From positions 1 to 64,000 of the forward strand of contig JANLVJ010000011.1 in NCBI GenBank assembly GCA_031363945.1: a stretch of DNA of 64,000 bases. Direction: 5' to 3'. The stretch is from JANLVJ01 sp031363945 (GTDB lineage Bacteria > Bacteroidota > Bacteroidia > Sphingobacteriales > Sphingobacteriaceae). Position 1 is the stretch's first letter; the number at the start of each line of letters is the position of its first letter. Positions 55,235 to 63,998 of the stretch are shown piece by piece. Below the pieces are notes generated by a model that saw only the letters and a program-made list of their open reading frames with translations, ran no database searches and was not told the DNA's origin. A program made the position numbers and the translations under genes.

Positions 55235-56788
55235 ATGAAAGTACTACAAAAAATTTCCGGGTCATTATTGTTGTTGTTAACGCTTAGCAGCGCAGCGCCG
55301 GGCCCACCGAAAACAGATAAAATATTTATATCCAACTACGAAAATGTATTGGGAACTTCGCTCGAATTGAAGGTCATTTCTGCTTCAGGGCAAAATGCCG
55401 GAAGGGCGGAGCTCGTTGCCCTGGCCGAAATTGACAGACTTAATAAGATTCTGAGCGGATATGACCCATCCAGCGAATTCAGCCGGTGGATGAATGCTCC
55501 TAAAAAGCCAGTTCAGGTTTCACCAGAGCTTTATGAAGTGCTTTCTTTATTTGAGCAGTGGCGTTTAAAAAGCAGCGGCGCATTGGACGCTTCGGCTGAA
55601 ACCATTGGCAAGGTTTGGCGCAATGCAACAAAACAAAAGCGTCTACCGTCAACCGAAGAAATTGCAGACGCGGTAGCAACCGTAAAGCAGCGACATTATA
55701 TACTTGACCCAAACAACCAGACTGCACTCCGAACCAGCGATGCTGCTTTGATGCTAAATTCTTTTGCAAAGAGTTATATCATGGACAAAGCAGCTAAAGT
55801 CGCCATGGCTACACCAGGAGTAAGTGGCCTGGTAGTGAATATTGGTGGCGATATCCTCGTTCGAGGTCTTCATACTGAACAAATACAGGTGAGCGATCCA
55901 AAGGCTGATGCTGAAAACGATCCTCCTATAGCGAGGCTTGAAATTACTGGCAAGACAGTAGCGACAAGTGGAAATTATCGTAGAGGAGAGCAGATTAATG
56001 GAAAGTGGTATTCACACATCATCGATCCTCGTACAGGACAACCGGGCAATGCCATTATAAGTGCAACCGTTATAGCTAGTATCGCTACCGACGCCGGCGC
56101 CCTTGCAACAGCACTCAATGTGCTTACACCTGAAGAAGGCAAAAAGCTTGTCGCTTCCATACCTGGAGCAGAATATATGCTGATCACGACAGGCGGCAAG
56201 CGATTTGAAAGTCCAGGTTGGATGAAGTTTGAGCAGTCCGCTACGCAGCCGCAAACGGTAACTAAATTAGATGTTCAATCGAACCTTATAAATAATCCTA
56301 CTCAGCATCCCACTGGCGGCTTTCACGATCCGAATTTTGAAATTGCCATAAATTTGGAGCTGGCAACAATCGAAGGAATGAGGGTTTACCGTCCGTTTGT
56401 AGCGGTCTGGGTTACAGGTACAGATAAGAAGCCGGTAAGGCTAATAAGTCTCTGGTACAATAAATCCAGGTGGCTTGATGAAATTCCATTTTGGTATGCT
56501 GCCTACCACGACGCACTCGCTGACCCGAAAGAAAATATCAGCTCAACCACCAGCGCTACTCGCGGGGCAGGGAAATATACACTGAAATGGGATGGTAAGG
56601 ATGACAAGGGAATCCCAGTTTTACCAGGTTCTTACACAATTTTTATCGAAGCAGCGCGTCAACATGGTTCGCACCAGCTTATGACCCAAAAAATCACCTT
56701 GGGCAAGGCTCAGCACATTGACATACCCGGCAATTCAGAAATTGCATCCGCATCTTTGGACTATCGAATCAAAGGCAATGGAAACTAA
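55235..56788 (+). CDS. apbE: FAD:protein FMN transferase (ApbE) fused to a DUF2271 domain
   Basis: The 517-residue protein has a signal peptide (MKVLQKISGSLLLLLTLSSAAP), an ApbE domain to about residue 335 with FAKSYIMDKAAK, VVNIGGDILVRG, DPRTGQPG and the metal/AMP-binding ATDAGALATALNVL, and a C-terminal DUF2271 domain (about 365-500, FEIAINLELATIEGMRVYRPFVAVWV). ApbE attaches FMN to Ser/Thr of target proteins outside the cytoplasm. The fusion suggests the target is the neighbouring PepSY system or the DUF2271 domain itself. It overlaps the PepSY-TM gene. Confidence 0.9.
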   Translation: MKVLQKISGSLLLLLTLSSAAPGPPKTDKIFISNYENVLGTSLELKVISASGQNAGRAELVALAEIDRLNKILSGYDPSSEFSRWMNAPKKPVQVSPELYEVLSLFEQWRLKSSGALDASAETIGKVWRNATKQKRLPSTEEIADAVATVKQRHYILDPNNQTALRTSDAALMLNSFAKSYIMDKAAKVAMATPGVSGLVVNIGGDILVRGLHTEQIQVSDPKADAENDPPIARLEITGKTVATSGNYRRGEQINGKWYSHIIDPRTGQPGNAIISATVIASIATDAGALATALNVLTPEEGKKLVASIPGAEYMLITTGGKRFESPGWMKFEQSATQPQTVTKLDVQSNLINNPTQHPTGGFHDPNFEIAINLELATIEGMRVYRPFVAVWVTGTDKKPVRLISLWYNKSRWLDEIPFWYAAYHDALADPKENISSTTSATRGAGKYTLKWDGKDDKGIPVLPGSYTIFIEAARQHGSHQLMTQKITLGKAQHIDIPGNSEIASASLDYRIKGNGN

Positions 56789-57419
56789 CCAACTGCAGCC
56801 CGTCCAGGAAAGGGGCAAGCCAAAACTGCCAGGGAGAAAAAGGACAGCTACTTTTTCACGGTGGCTGCATATTTACCTCTCAATGCTAAGTTTTTTGATC
56901 GTTCTTTTTTTTTCAATAACTGGCTTAACGCTCAATCACGCTGAATGGTTTGACGGCAAGCAGGTAGAAAAGAAGATTACCGGTAATCTGCCAATCGCAT
57001 GGGTGAAAACACCTGATACAGGCCTCATAAGAAAACTCGAGATTGTAGAATTATTACGTAAAAAGTATAGTATTAAGGGTTCCATGAGCGAGTTCCTTAT
57101 ACAGCCAGATCAATGCGCTATATCTTTTAAAGGCCCGGGGTATAGCGCGGACGCATTTGTAAGCCGTAAAGATGGCAGTTTACACGTTACCGAACTACGC
57201 CTAGGGCTTGTGGCTGTACTAAATGACCTGCACAAGGGGCGCGACAGTGGCAGCGCTTGGAGTTGGGTAATTGATGTTTCAGCCGGCTTTTTGACTCTGG
57301 TCTCGCTCAGTGGACTAACAATGATTTTTTTTATGAAGAAAAAAAGGCAAGCCGGTTTGTTGCTTGGGTTGCTGGGTGGTATTATTTGCCTTGCAATCTA
57401 TTATCTCTTTGCCTATTAA
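56778..57419 (+). CDS. PepSY-associated TM-helix protein
   Basis: The 213-residue protein (the ATG at 56778 is preferred over 56718, overlapping the apbE stop by 11 bp) has an N-terminal membrane helix (WLHIYLSMLSFLIVLFF), an extracytoplasmic region with LNHAEWFDGK, and a motif LNDLHKGRDSGSAWSW before two C-terminal helices. It belongs to the PepSY-TM group often found with ApbE and DUF2271 in extracytoplasmic flavin or iron reduction. No clear FMN-acceptor motif (DxxSGAT) was seen. Confidence 0.8.
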   Translation: METNQLQPVQERGKPKLPGRKRTATFSRWLHIYLSMLSFLIVLFFSITGLTLNHAEWFDGKQVEKKITGNLPIAWVKTPDTGLIRKLEIVELLRKKYSIKGSMSEFLIQPDQCAISFKGPGYSADAFVSRKDGSLHVTELRLGLVAVLNDLHKGRDSGSAWSWVIDVSAGFLTLVSLSGLTMIFFMKKKRQAGLLLGLLGGIICLAIYYLFAY

Positions 57420-57925
57420 TTTACTGTCGGGTTCAAAATCGCTTTGTTGACTGTCGTCTTACTTCATAAAAAACACAAGGTCTTAGTTAAAAATAACGAC
57501 TAAATAAAAAAAGTGATCATTTACTAGAGAATTGATATGATCTGCAGGCTGATGGAATTCTGCAAGAAAAATTAAATTGAGCACTTAGACTGAAGCCTTC
57601 GCGAAAAATTGAGCAATGGAAAAGTAAAAATGAGCGTGCAATTAAACGGTACTTTGCCCAAGAGAGGTAGACTAAATATTAGTTAAATCGACCCGACTGC
57701 TCCTAAAAGCAACTTCTTGAGGTAAAATAGATTATCCTGGGCTCGGATCCCTGTAAATTATTGCCTGTATTATGCAATCTTTATCTGAGGTTTGACTTGG
57801 AACTTCTTTTTCACAACACTATTGGCTAATTAAATTTGAAATGAAGAAAATCGTCCTGCTTCTGTAAAGACGTTTAATTTAATATAATTCTTAAAGAGCC
57901 TAAGTGACAAATCAACTACATAAAT
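57420..57925. other. Gene-free stretch with small imperfect repeats
   Basis: No gene was recognised. A short ATG-started fragment (MKKIVLLL then stop at 57841) and one arm of an 11-bp inverted repeat (TAAAGACGTTT 57865-57875, partner 57976-57986) are visible. It may be debris from rearrangement at the island boundary. Confidence 0.4.
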
Positions 57926-58063
57926 TTACTTTTTCGAAGAAAACTTATCAAAATAATTGGTTTTTATCTCATTCGAAACGTCTTTAAAATTCAAGCAGAC
58001 GTATACGAGGCTGGCACTGATGACCATCAGGCATACAAATCTTATAACTTTATATTTATCCAT
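57926..58063 (-). CDS. Small single-pass membrane protein (45 aa)
   Basis: Minus-strand ORF beginning MDKYKVIRFVCLMVISASL: a charged N-terminus, one hydrophobic helix (residues 8-24) and a charged tail ending KFSSKK. It lies 100 bases downstream of the MFS gene on the same strand. The composition is convincing for a small membrane protein, but no homolog was recognised. Confidence 0.4.
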   Translation of the reverse strand: MDKYKVIRFVCLMVISASLVYVCLNFKDVSNEIKTNYFDKFSSKK

Positions 58064-58162
58064 CAGCTATAAAGATACAGGTAAGATCTAGCTTAAATCA
58101 CCGCATTAACTAAATCACCCTAATCAGCAATTCGGAAAATCACAATATTCCACTTTAATCAT

Positions 58163-59413
58163 TCAAATCAGCTCTGTCGCCAGTACTGGTTTTTCAGGAC
58201 AGGCCATTCTGATAAGTATGACAACAGCAGAAATAAAAGTCAATGCCCCTATTGCGCCGATCGCATAACCTATACCCAGACGGTCAGCAAGAAAACCAGA
58301 CAGAATAGCACCGAATGCATAACCTGAATCACGCCAAAGCCTAAAAATACCAATACTTTCAGCCCGCTGTTCTGGGTTGGTATCGGTTGCAATGGCGGTG
58401 ATAAAAGTTGGGTAGACAATTGCTGTACCAAGACCCAAACCGACTGATATCAAGATATATTGAATTTCCTGACTGGCATAAATAAGAAAGAGAATGGCGA
58501 TAGCCTGCATCAGCATGCCCCAAAAAAGTAGGATCTTGTTACAAATAAGATCAGCTAGCCGGCCAGTAAATAATTGGGTTATGCCCCAGACTGCCGGATA
58601 AATAAAAACTATCATTCCTGTCTGAGTCAGATTATACCCCTTACTGATGAGTAGAACTGGAAGCAGTCCCCAGATCATACCATCATTCAGATTATTTATC
58701 ATCCCTGCCTGAGTCACCGACGAAAGATTAGCCTGCCTGAAACTGGTATCCAGGAATATATTGTTTAAAGGCTTAACAATTGAAGTTAGGTTCTCTTGAG
58801 TCTTAAATTTTGCAGTATCATTCACCAAAAAGATGCTACTCAGTAAACCAGCCACTGATAGGAAAATTCCAATTACAAACGGCCATGGTCTCAGCCCATA
58901 ATGATTTGCAATGTAAGCGCTGAGTAATGCAACGAGTGCTACAGCCAGGTAACCAGAAAATTCATTGAGACCCATGGCAAAACCCCGGTCTTTCTCACCA
59001 ACGAGGTCAATTTTCATGACCACGGTAGACGACCAGCAAAGGCCCTGATTAAATCCCAGTAGGATATTAGCGGCAATCACCCAGTTCCAACTAATAGCAT
59101 AAATAAGAAGGAAGGGAATTGGCAGCGCAATAATCCACCCAATTACCAAAAGATTTTTACGTCCTACCCTGTTTGCCAAAAAGCCAGCAAAATAATTACT
59201 GATAGCCTTGGTAAACCCAAAGACGATAATGAAAGAAAGAATGACAGACTTGGCAACCATGGCAAAATCATGTCTGGCGAATTCTGGCAGGATGGTTCTT
59301 TCCATCCCCACCATACCTCCAACAAAGGCATTTACCATGAGTAAGATTGTAAACTGCTGCCAGTTTTCAACCAGGCCCTGCTTTACCGGTTTCAGCATTT
59401 TCTGCTTATCCAT
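58163..59413 (-). CDS. MFS transporter
   Basis: The 416-residue protein has about 12 membrane helices, and the MFS loop motif in GFLANRVGRKNLLVIGW and a repeat in TGRLADLICNKILLFWG. Substrate unknown. It closes the sulfur operon on the minus strand, 2 bases after the DUF6691 gene, so export or import of a sulfur compound is an inference. Confidence 0.88.
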   Translation of the reverse strand: MDKQKMLKPVKQGLVENWQQFTILLMVNAFVGGMVGMERTILPEFARHDFAMVAKSVILSFIIVFGFTKAISNYFAGFLANRVGRKNLLVIGWIIALPIPFLLIYAISWNWVIAANILLGFNQGLCWSSTVVMKIDLVGEKDRGFAMGLNEFSGYLAVALVALLSAYIANHYGLRPWPFVIGIFLSVAGLLSSIFLVNDTAKFKTQENLTSIVKPLNNIFLDTSFRQANLSSVTQAGMINNLNDGMIWGLLPVLLISKGYNLTQTGMIVFIYPAVWGITQLFTGRLADLICNKILLFWGMLMQAIAILFLIYASQEIQYILISVGLGLGTAIVYPTFITAIATDTNPEQRAESIGIFRLWRDSGYAFGAILSGFLADRLGIGYAIGAIGALTFISAVVILIRMACPEKPVLATELI

Positions 59414-59415
59414 AA

Positions 59416-59829
59416 TTATTGGGGTAGCTTCTTTTCAAATACACCATAAAAATAGGTACCAAGTAAGGCTCCTATTATAACGATACCCATGCTAAGGTAG
59501 CCGTAACCGAGACTAACGAACATGGGTCCTGGGCATGCACCGGTTAAGGCCCAGCCTAAACCGAAAATTGAACCACCAATTATATATTTTGCCCAGGTTT
59601 TATCTTTGTCTTTGAACTCAATCGCATTACCCTGTGAATCTTTAAGCTTGAACTGCTTGATCAGAAAAACGCCCAGAGTTCCGAGCACAATGGCAGTTCC
59701 AATAATGCCATACATATGAAATGACTGAAACCTAAACATCTCCTGTATTCTGTACCAAGAAACGGCTTCAGATTTAGTCATGATCACGCCGAAAAGTATG
59801 CCAGTTAGCACAAATTTTAAGGATTTCAT
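59416..59829 (-). CDS. DUF6691/YedE-like half of a sulfur transporter
   Basis: The 137-residue membrane protein has the conserved Cys motif GWALTGACPGPMF (residues 94-106), as in the thiosulfate transporter family YeeE/YedE, split into two genes. Its ATG overlaps the stop of the partner gene (ATGA). Confidence 0.85.
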   Translation of the reverse strand: MKSLKFVLTGILFGVIMTKSEAVSWYRIQEMFRFQSFHMYGIIGTAIVLGTLGVFLIKQFKLKDSQGNAIEFKDKDKTWAKYIIGGSIFGLGWALTGACPGPMFVSLGYGYLSMGIVIIGALLGTYFYGVFEKKLPQ

Positions 59830-60386
59830 AGGCTGAAAATTAGCGGAAAGATCAGGTGAGTCATAATCAGACCACCGACAAAAAATCCAATGACGGCAAT
59901 TAGTGAAGGAAACTGCAAATTAGAAAGACCACTGATAGCATGGCCTGATGTGCAGCCACCTGCATATCGTGATCCAAAACCAACGAGCATACCGCCACTC
60001 AACAGCAAAACCAGGTTTTTAACAGTTAAGAAATTCATACCGAAGAGCTGTGACGGATTGAGTTGACCGTCAAAATGAATACCTATCGTCTGAAGGTCTC
60101 TTATAGTTGAAGTTGCCAGTTTTACAGGGGCTTCAGATTTGAGCAAAGTGGCAGAAAGTATTCCACCCAAAACAGCACCTACGAGAAATAGGAGATTCCA
60201 CTGTTGGGCTTTCCAGTCAAAATCAAAAAATTTAACAGACTTACCAGCTCCGGCAATCGTACAGATTGCTCTCAGGTTTGAAGAAAAACCAAAAGATTTT
60301 CCAAAAAATAGCATTAGAAACATGATACCTGCAATTGCTGCACCAGATGTATACCAAGGCCAGGGTTGTTTTAATAATTCAATCAT
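59826..60386 (-). CDS. YeeE/YedE-like half of a sulfur transporter
   Basis: The membrane protein has the partner Cys motif YAGGCTSGHAISGLSNL and about four or five helices. The ATG at 60386 (MIELLKQPWPWYTSG) is preferred over TTG at 60410. It is thought to move thiosulfate or a related sulfur compound with the DUF6691 half. It lies 50-75 bases upstream-side of the CstB-like gene, on the same strand. Confidence 0.85.
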   Translation of the reverse strand: MIELLKQPWPWYTSGAAIAGIMFLMLFFGKSFGFSSNLRAICTIAGAGKSVKFFDFDWKAQQWNLLFLVGAVLGGILSATLLKSEAPVKLATSTIRDLQTIGIHFDGQLNPSQLFGMNFLTVKNLVLLLSGGMLVGFGSRYAGGCTSGHAISGLSNLQFPSLIAVIGFFVGGLIMTHLIFPLIFSL

Positions 60387-60459
60387 AATATGGTTTAAAT
60401 TCAATATCAACCAGAAAATAGAATTTCTTAAACCGCTTATTTAATAAACGGTCAAGCTT

Positions 60460-61878
60460 TCATACGATAGTTGACGGGCAGACGTATTCGGTGAGGCTAG
60501 GATATGATGCCTCTTTAATCGATTTAAACCCACCTTTGATATCGATTAGATTATGAAAACTTCTTGCCCTCATTAAAGAGTTAAAGATCATTGACCGGTA
60601 CCCGCTCGCACAATGAATATAGTAAGTTTGATCTTTGTCGATACTAGCCATTTGCTCATTGATATACTCAAGAGGAATATTTTCAGCGCCTTTGATATGT
60701 TCTGATGCATATTCTGATGGTTTTCTAACATCAAGAATTTTTACTGAACCTTCAGAAAGCTGAATTTTTTCGAGCTCACCGGCCGAAATAGAAGTAATCT
60801 GATCAATCTCCTTGCCTGCATTAACCCATGCCTGAAGACCTCCTTTCAGATAACCTATAGCATGGTCATAACCTACCCGGGCGAGACGGGTGACTACTTC
60901 TTCTTCTCTGCCCTGATCGGCAATGATCAGAATTAAATGCTTGATATCGGGAATTAATGTTCCTACCCAGGGCGCAAAATTGCCGTCTATACCAATACTG
61001 ATAGAATTAGGCACAAAACTTAGGGCAAAAGTCTGTGCCTCACGGGTATCTAGTAAAATTGCACCTGTTTCATTAGCAATAGCTTCAAATGCTTCAGGAT
61101 CCAGCCCCCTGTTTCCCTTTAAAAATACGGCATCAAAGCTTTCTGAGCCTTCCCTGTTCATTTTTACATTTAATGGGAAATAGGCAGGTGGAGGTGTGAG
61201 GCCATCAGTAACTTCACTTATAAATTCATTACGGGTCATATCAGCACGTAAAGCATAATTTACCTCTTTCTGATGCATAAGGCTATCAGAGGTTTCTTTA
61301 CTCATATTCTTGCCACATGCTGAGCCTGCCCCATGAGCAGGATAAACTGTAACATCATTTGGCAATACCATAATTTTAGACCGTAATGAATCAAACAGCA
61401 TTCCTGCCAGATCTTCCTGGGTGATTTCGGCAGCTTTCTGGGCCAGATCGGGACGGCCTACGTCTCCTATGAATAAAGTATCTCCAGAAAAAAGTGCTGT
61501 TTCTTTACCTTCTTCGTCTATCAGCAAATAACAGGTTGATTCTTTAGTATGTCCGGGAGTATGTAATACCCTGACACGAGCTGCTCCAAGGTGAAATTCT
61601 TCGTTATCACGGGCAATATAGGCTGCAAAGGTCGGGTTAGCTTCTGGTCCATAGATAATTTCAGCACCCGTTTTTCTAGCCAGGTCAACATGGCCAGAGA
61701 CAAAGTCAGCGTGAAAATGGGTTTCGAATACATATTTTATGGTTGCCTTTGCAGCCTTGGCTTTATCAAGATATGGCTGCACTTCACGAAGTGGATCTAT
61801 TATGGCGACCTCACCCTTAGATTCAATATAATAAGCACCTTGGGAAAGACAACCGGTATAAATTTGTTCAATGATCAT
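60460..61878 (-). CDS. CstB-like persulfide dioxygenase-rhodanese fusion
   Basis: The 472-residue protein has an N-terminal metallo-beta-lactamase (ETHE1-like) domain with THFHADFVSGH (H54, H56, D58) and HTPGHTKEST, then a pseudo-rhodanese with no catalytic Cys (LILIIADQGREEE), then an active-type rhodanese with C423 in IHCASGYRS. This is the layout of S. aureus CstB, which oxidises glutathione- or low-molecular-weight persulfides to sulfite and thiosulfate. A perfect CRP/FNR-type palindrome lies 49 bases upstream of its ATG. Confidence 0.93.
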   Translation of the reverse strand: MIIEQIYTGCLSQGAYYIESKGEVAIIDPLREVQPYLDKAKAAKATIKYVFETHFHADFVSGHVDLARKTGAEIIYGPEANPTFAAYIARDNEEFHLGAARVRVLHTPGHTKESTCYLLIDEEGKETALFSGDTLFIGDVGRPDLAQKAAEITQEDLAGMLFDSLRSKIMVLPNDVTVYPAHGAGSACGKNMSKETSDSLMHQKEVNYALRADMTRNEFISEVTDGLTPPPAYFPLNVKMNREGSESFDAVFLKGNRGLDPEAFEAIANETGAILLDTREAQTFALSFVPNSISIGIDGNFAPWVGTLIPDIKHLILIIADQGREEEVVTRLARVGYDHAIGYLKGGLQAWVNAGKEIDQITSISAGELEKIQLSEGSVKILDVRKPSEYASEHIKGAENIPLEYINEQMASIDKDQTYYIHCASGYRSMIFNSLMRARSFHNLIDIKGGFKSIKEASYPSLTEYVCPSTIV

Positions 61879-61926
61879 AATAGAAAAATTAGATTATAAA
61901 TTTCGTTAAATCGTTAAATATGTAAG

Positions 61927-61940
61927 GTGATTAATATCAC
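61927..61940. promoter_or_regulatory. CRP/FNR-family operator
   Basis: GTGAT-TAAT-ATCAC is a perfect palindrome in the CRP/FNR form (TGTGA-N6-TCACA core). It sits in the 69-base gap between the TSUP exporter and the CstB-like gene, so it can control an internal promoter. Confidence 0.6.
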
Positions 61941-61947
61941 TTTAGTT

Positions 61948-62871
61948 TTATAAAGGCTTAAAGACCAGTTCTCGCAAAATTATGTAAAAGCCCATGACCA
62001 GCACAAATATGCCAAATCCTTTCTTTAGACTGTCAGCAGGCATTTTTCCATTCAGATAGCCACCACCAAAAATTCCAATTATGGCGATCGAAGTTATTTT
62101 TATCAGAAAAAACCAGTTTATCGTAAAATGTCCGAGATCACCAGTAAAACCAATCAGTGAATTCAAGGCAATAATGAGCAGTGATGTTCCGACAGCCTCT
62201 TTCATCGGTAAGCCTACCAGTAAGACAAGTGTAGGTATCAGCAGGAAACCTCCACCAGCTCCCAAGATTCCTGTTGTCAAGCCAATCCCAGTTCCATAAA
62301 ATAGGAGTCTTGGCAGATTAACTGGCCTTTCTACAGCCCTAAGTATACGGGCTAGGTCGGCATTGTCAGTCTGTTTAAAATTAGCTGTTTTTGGTAATAA
62401 TCGCCCGATACTATTTGATCTTCTGCTACTATGCGATTGCTTGCTATTATACGGTTGCTTGCTATTATAGGATTGCTTGCTATTGCGAATCATAGCTGTC
62501 GCAGCTAGAAGCATCAAAATAGCAAACAAGACCATAGTCAGCATATCTTGAGAAATATTAAATCGGCCTATCGTTGCAATATGAGCAGGGATTGCAGGAA
62601 TGATGAATTTTCGGGTCAGGAAAACAGTAGAAATTGAACTGATTCCAAATAATAAGGCAGTTTTAATATTTACAAATCCTTTTCTATAATTATTAAATGC
62701 CCCAACCATACTGGTTGAGCCAACTATAAAAAGTGAGTAAGAAGTTGCCAGCAAAGGGCTAATGCCAAATAGATAAACCAGTACGGGTACTGTCATAATT
62801 GAACCGCCTCCACCAATCAGGCCTAGAGATATACCAATAAAAGCTGCGGCCAGGTACGCGAAAGTTTCCAT
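61948..62871 (-). CDS. TSUP/TauE-SafE-family sulfite exporter
   Basis: The protein has two repeats of the TSUP motif (LGLIGGGGSIMTVPVLVYLFG and TGILGAGGGFLLIPTLVL) and about eight helices. It is the likely exporter of sulfite made by the CstB-like enzyme. The ATG at 62871 is preferred to TTG at 62886. A three-copy 18-bp tandem repeat encodes a NSKQ(S/P)Y-type linker between the two halves. Confidence 0.9.
   Translation of the reverse strand: METFAYLAAAFIGISLGLIGGGGSIMTVPVLVYLFGISPLLATSYSLFIVGSTSMVGAFNNYRKGFVNIKTALLFGISSISTVFLTRKFIIPAIPAHIATIGRFNISQDMLTMVLFAILMLLAATAMIRNSKQSYNSKQPYNSKQSHSSRRSNSIGRLLPKTANFKQTDNADLARILRAVERPVNLPRLLFYGTGIGLTTGILGAGGGFLLIPTLVLLVGLPMKEAVGTSLLIIALNSLIGFTGDLGHFTINWFFLIKITSIAIIGIFGGGYLNGKMPADSLKKGFGIFVLVMGFYIILRELVFKPL
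62434..62487 (-). repeat. Three 18-bp tandem repeats inside the TSUP gene
   Basis: The units start at 62434, 62452 and 62470 and differ by a few bases. In the protein they give NSKQSY-NSKQPY-NSKQSH in the loop near residues 135-152, a likely length-variable linker. Confidence 0.75.
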
Positions 62872-62918
62872 ATTTTCTGTAGTCAAACAAAGGTGGAAAC
62901 ATTAAAACTGATATCAGG

Positions 62919-62930
62919 TGACAACAGTCA
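62919..62930. promoter_or_regulatory. Weak CRP-like site upstream of the TSUP exporter
   Basis: TGA-CAACAG-TCA matches the minimal CRP core TGA-N6-TCA, 48 bases upstream of the ATG at 62871. Weaker than the site at 61927-61940. Confidence 0.3.
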
Positions 62931-62934
62931 ACTA

Positions 62935-63240
62935 TTATTTTAACAATTCAAGGAAATTACGGTGCAGGACAAGATCACTATGTTACTCCATCTTTTTCAG
63001 AAGTCGTAAAATAACCTCCCGGAATGAATTCAAGTCAATAGCTATATCATTGAGGGTAAGGCTTAATTTGCAGGTCTTAAGTTTTTTTTTAAACTGAATT
63101 CGCAGATGGTAAAAAAGCCGATTATCCATACTCTTGAAAGCAGTATGATCAATAAGAGTTAGTAGCTCTTCATACCTTGAGTGATATGTTTCAAGTATGA
63201 AATAATACCAGGTTTTATACCCCTTCATCATCTTATCCAT
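62935..63240 (-). pseudogene. Broken CRP/FNR-family transcriptional regulator
   Basis: The 85-codon ORF (to 62983) matches the dimer helix and helix-turn-helix of CRP/FNR proteins (YYFILETYHSRYEELLTLIDHTAFKSMDNRL, LTLNDIAIDLNSFREVILRLLKKME). After a TAA, the frame continues HSDLVLHRNFLELLK, the usual wing, so the stop looks like a nonsense mutation. The N-terminal cyclic-nucleotide-like domain is missing, though upstream codons (HLNILF) remain in frame. It lies directly upstream of the sulfur operon. Confidence 0.75.
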
Positions 63241-63275
63241 AAATAAGATATTCAGGTGACGGCTATTCCATAAGG

Positions 63276-63998
63276 TTATATATGTGGAGGTAGCGAACTC
63301 TGGTAAATGGCCAGTATTCCAGGAATATTAATCAGCATATGGGCCGCTAGGCCCCAAAAAAAACCAAATCTTACCCGCATAAAGGCAAAACCAAAGCCCA
63401 TAAGTAAAATGGGGGCAACAATCAGAGGAGAAAGAAGAATTGAGAGAGTTGACAACGGCCTATAATTCAGGATATGAATAAGGGCAAATAAAGAACAGGA
63501 AATATAAACCATATATTTAAATCCATTGAGGGTTCTTGAAGCAGTGATGACATAATTCGTATAAAGCAGGCAGAAACCAATTAATGGTAAAATTACGGTA
63601 CCAATGCCAATATGATTACCCGAAATAATAAGGTTCCAGGTGAGAATAGCCAGAAATGAACAGCCACTGAGCAATATCAGACTTCGGTTTATGAGTAAGG
63701 GTAAGCGGAAAGCAATTTCCTCAGTTAGGGGCGCAATTAAAATTCCAACTACAAGAATTGAAAAGCCAAACCGATCGGGAATAGAATTAAAGTTTGAACC
63801 ATAATGCTTGAGTAAATCTGTTCCATCAGCAAACAATACAATATTGCAGGCAATACGGGAAAAAAGGCTTAAAACGAATACAGACAAATAGAGCACCAAC
63901 CAGAAGAAAATGAAGTACCTGACTTTTGAAGCGAATGGCTGGTTTGAAGTATTAACCCTTTGTGGATTGGTAATAAACAGAAAAAAATCTCTTAACAT
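63276..63998 (-). CDS. CPBP-family intramembrane protease-like protein
   Basis: The 240-residue protein has about seven helices and CPBP motifs: TEEIAFRLP (EExxxR, residues 92-98) and FALIHILNY (His), with a C-terminal helix ending in NIPGILA. The family includes Rce1-like proteases and bacteriocin-immunity proteins. The ATG at 63998 is 2 bases from the window edge, so a start further upstream cannot be excluded. Confidence 0.8.
   Translation of the reverse strand: MLRDFFLFITNPQRVNTSNQPFASKVRYFIFFWLVLYLSVFVLSLFSRIACNIVLFADGTDLLKHYGSNFNSIPDRFGFSILVVGILIAPLTEEIAFRLPLLINRSLILLSGCSFLAILTWNLIISGNHIGIGTVILPLIGFCLLYTNYVITASRTLNGFKYMVYISCSLFALIHILNYRPLSTLSILLSPLIVAPILLMGFGFAFMRVRFGFFWGLAAHMLINIPGILAIYQSSLPPHI

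Noticed and set aside
62908..62917. CTGATATCAG palindrome upstream of the TSUP exporter
   Set aside because: It has no spacer between the TGAT and ATCA halves, so it does not fit a CRP/FNR site, and ten-base palindromes are common by chance.
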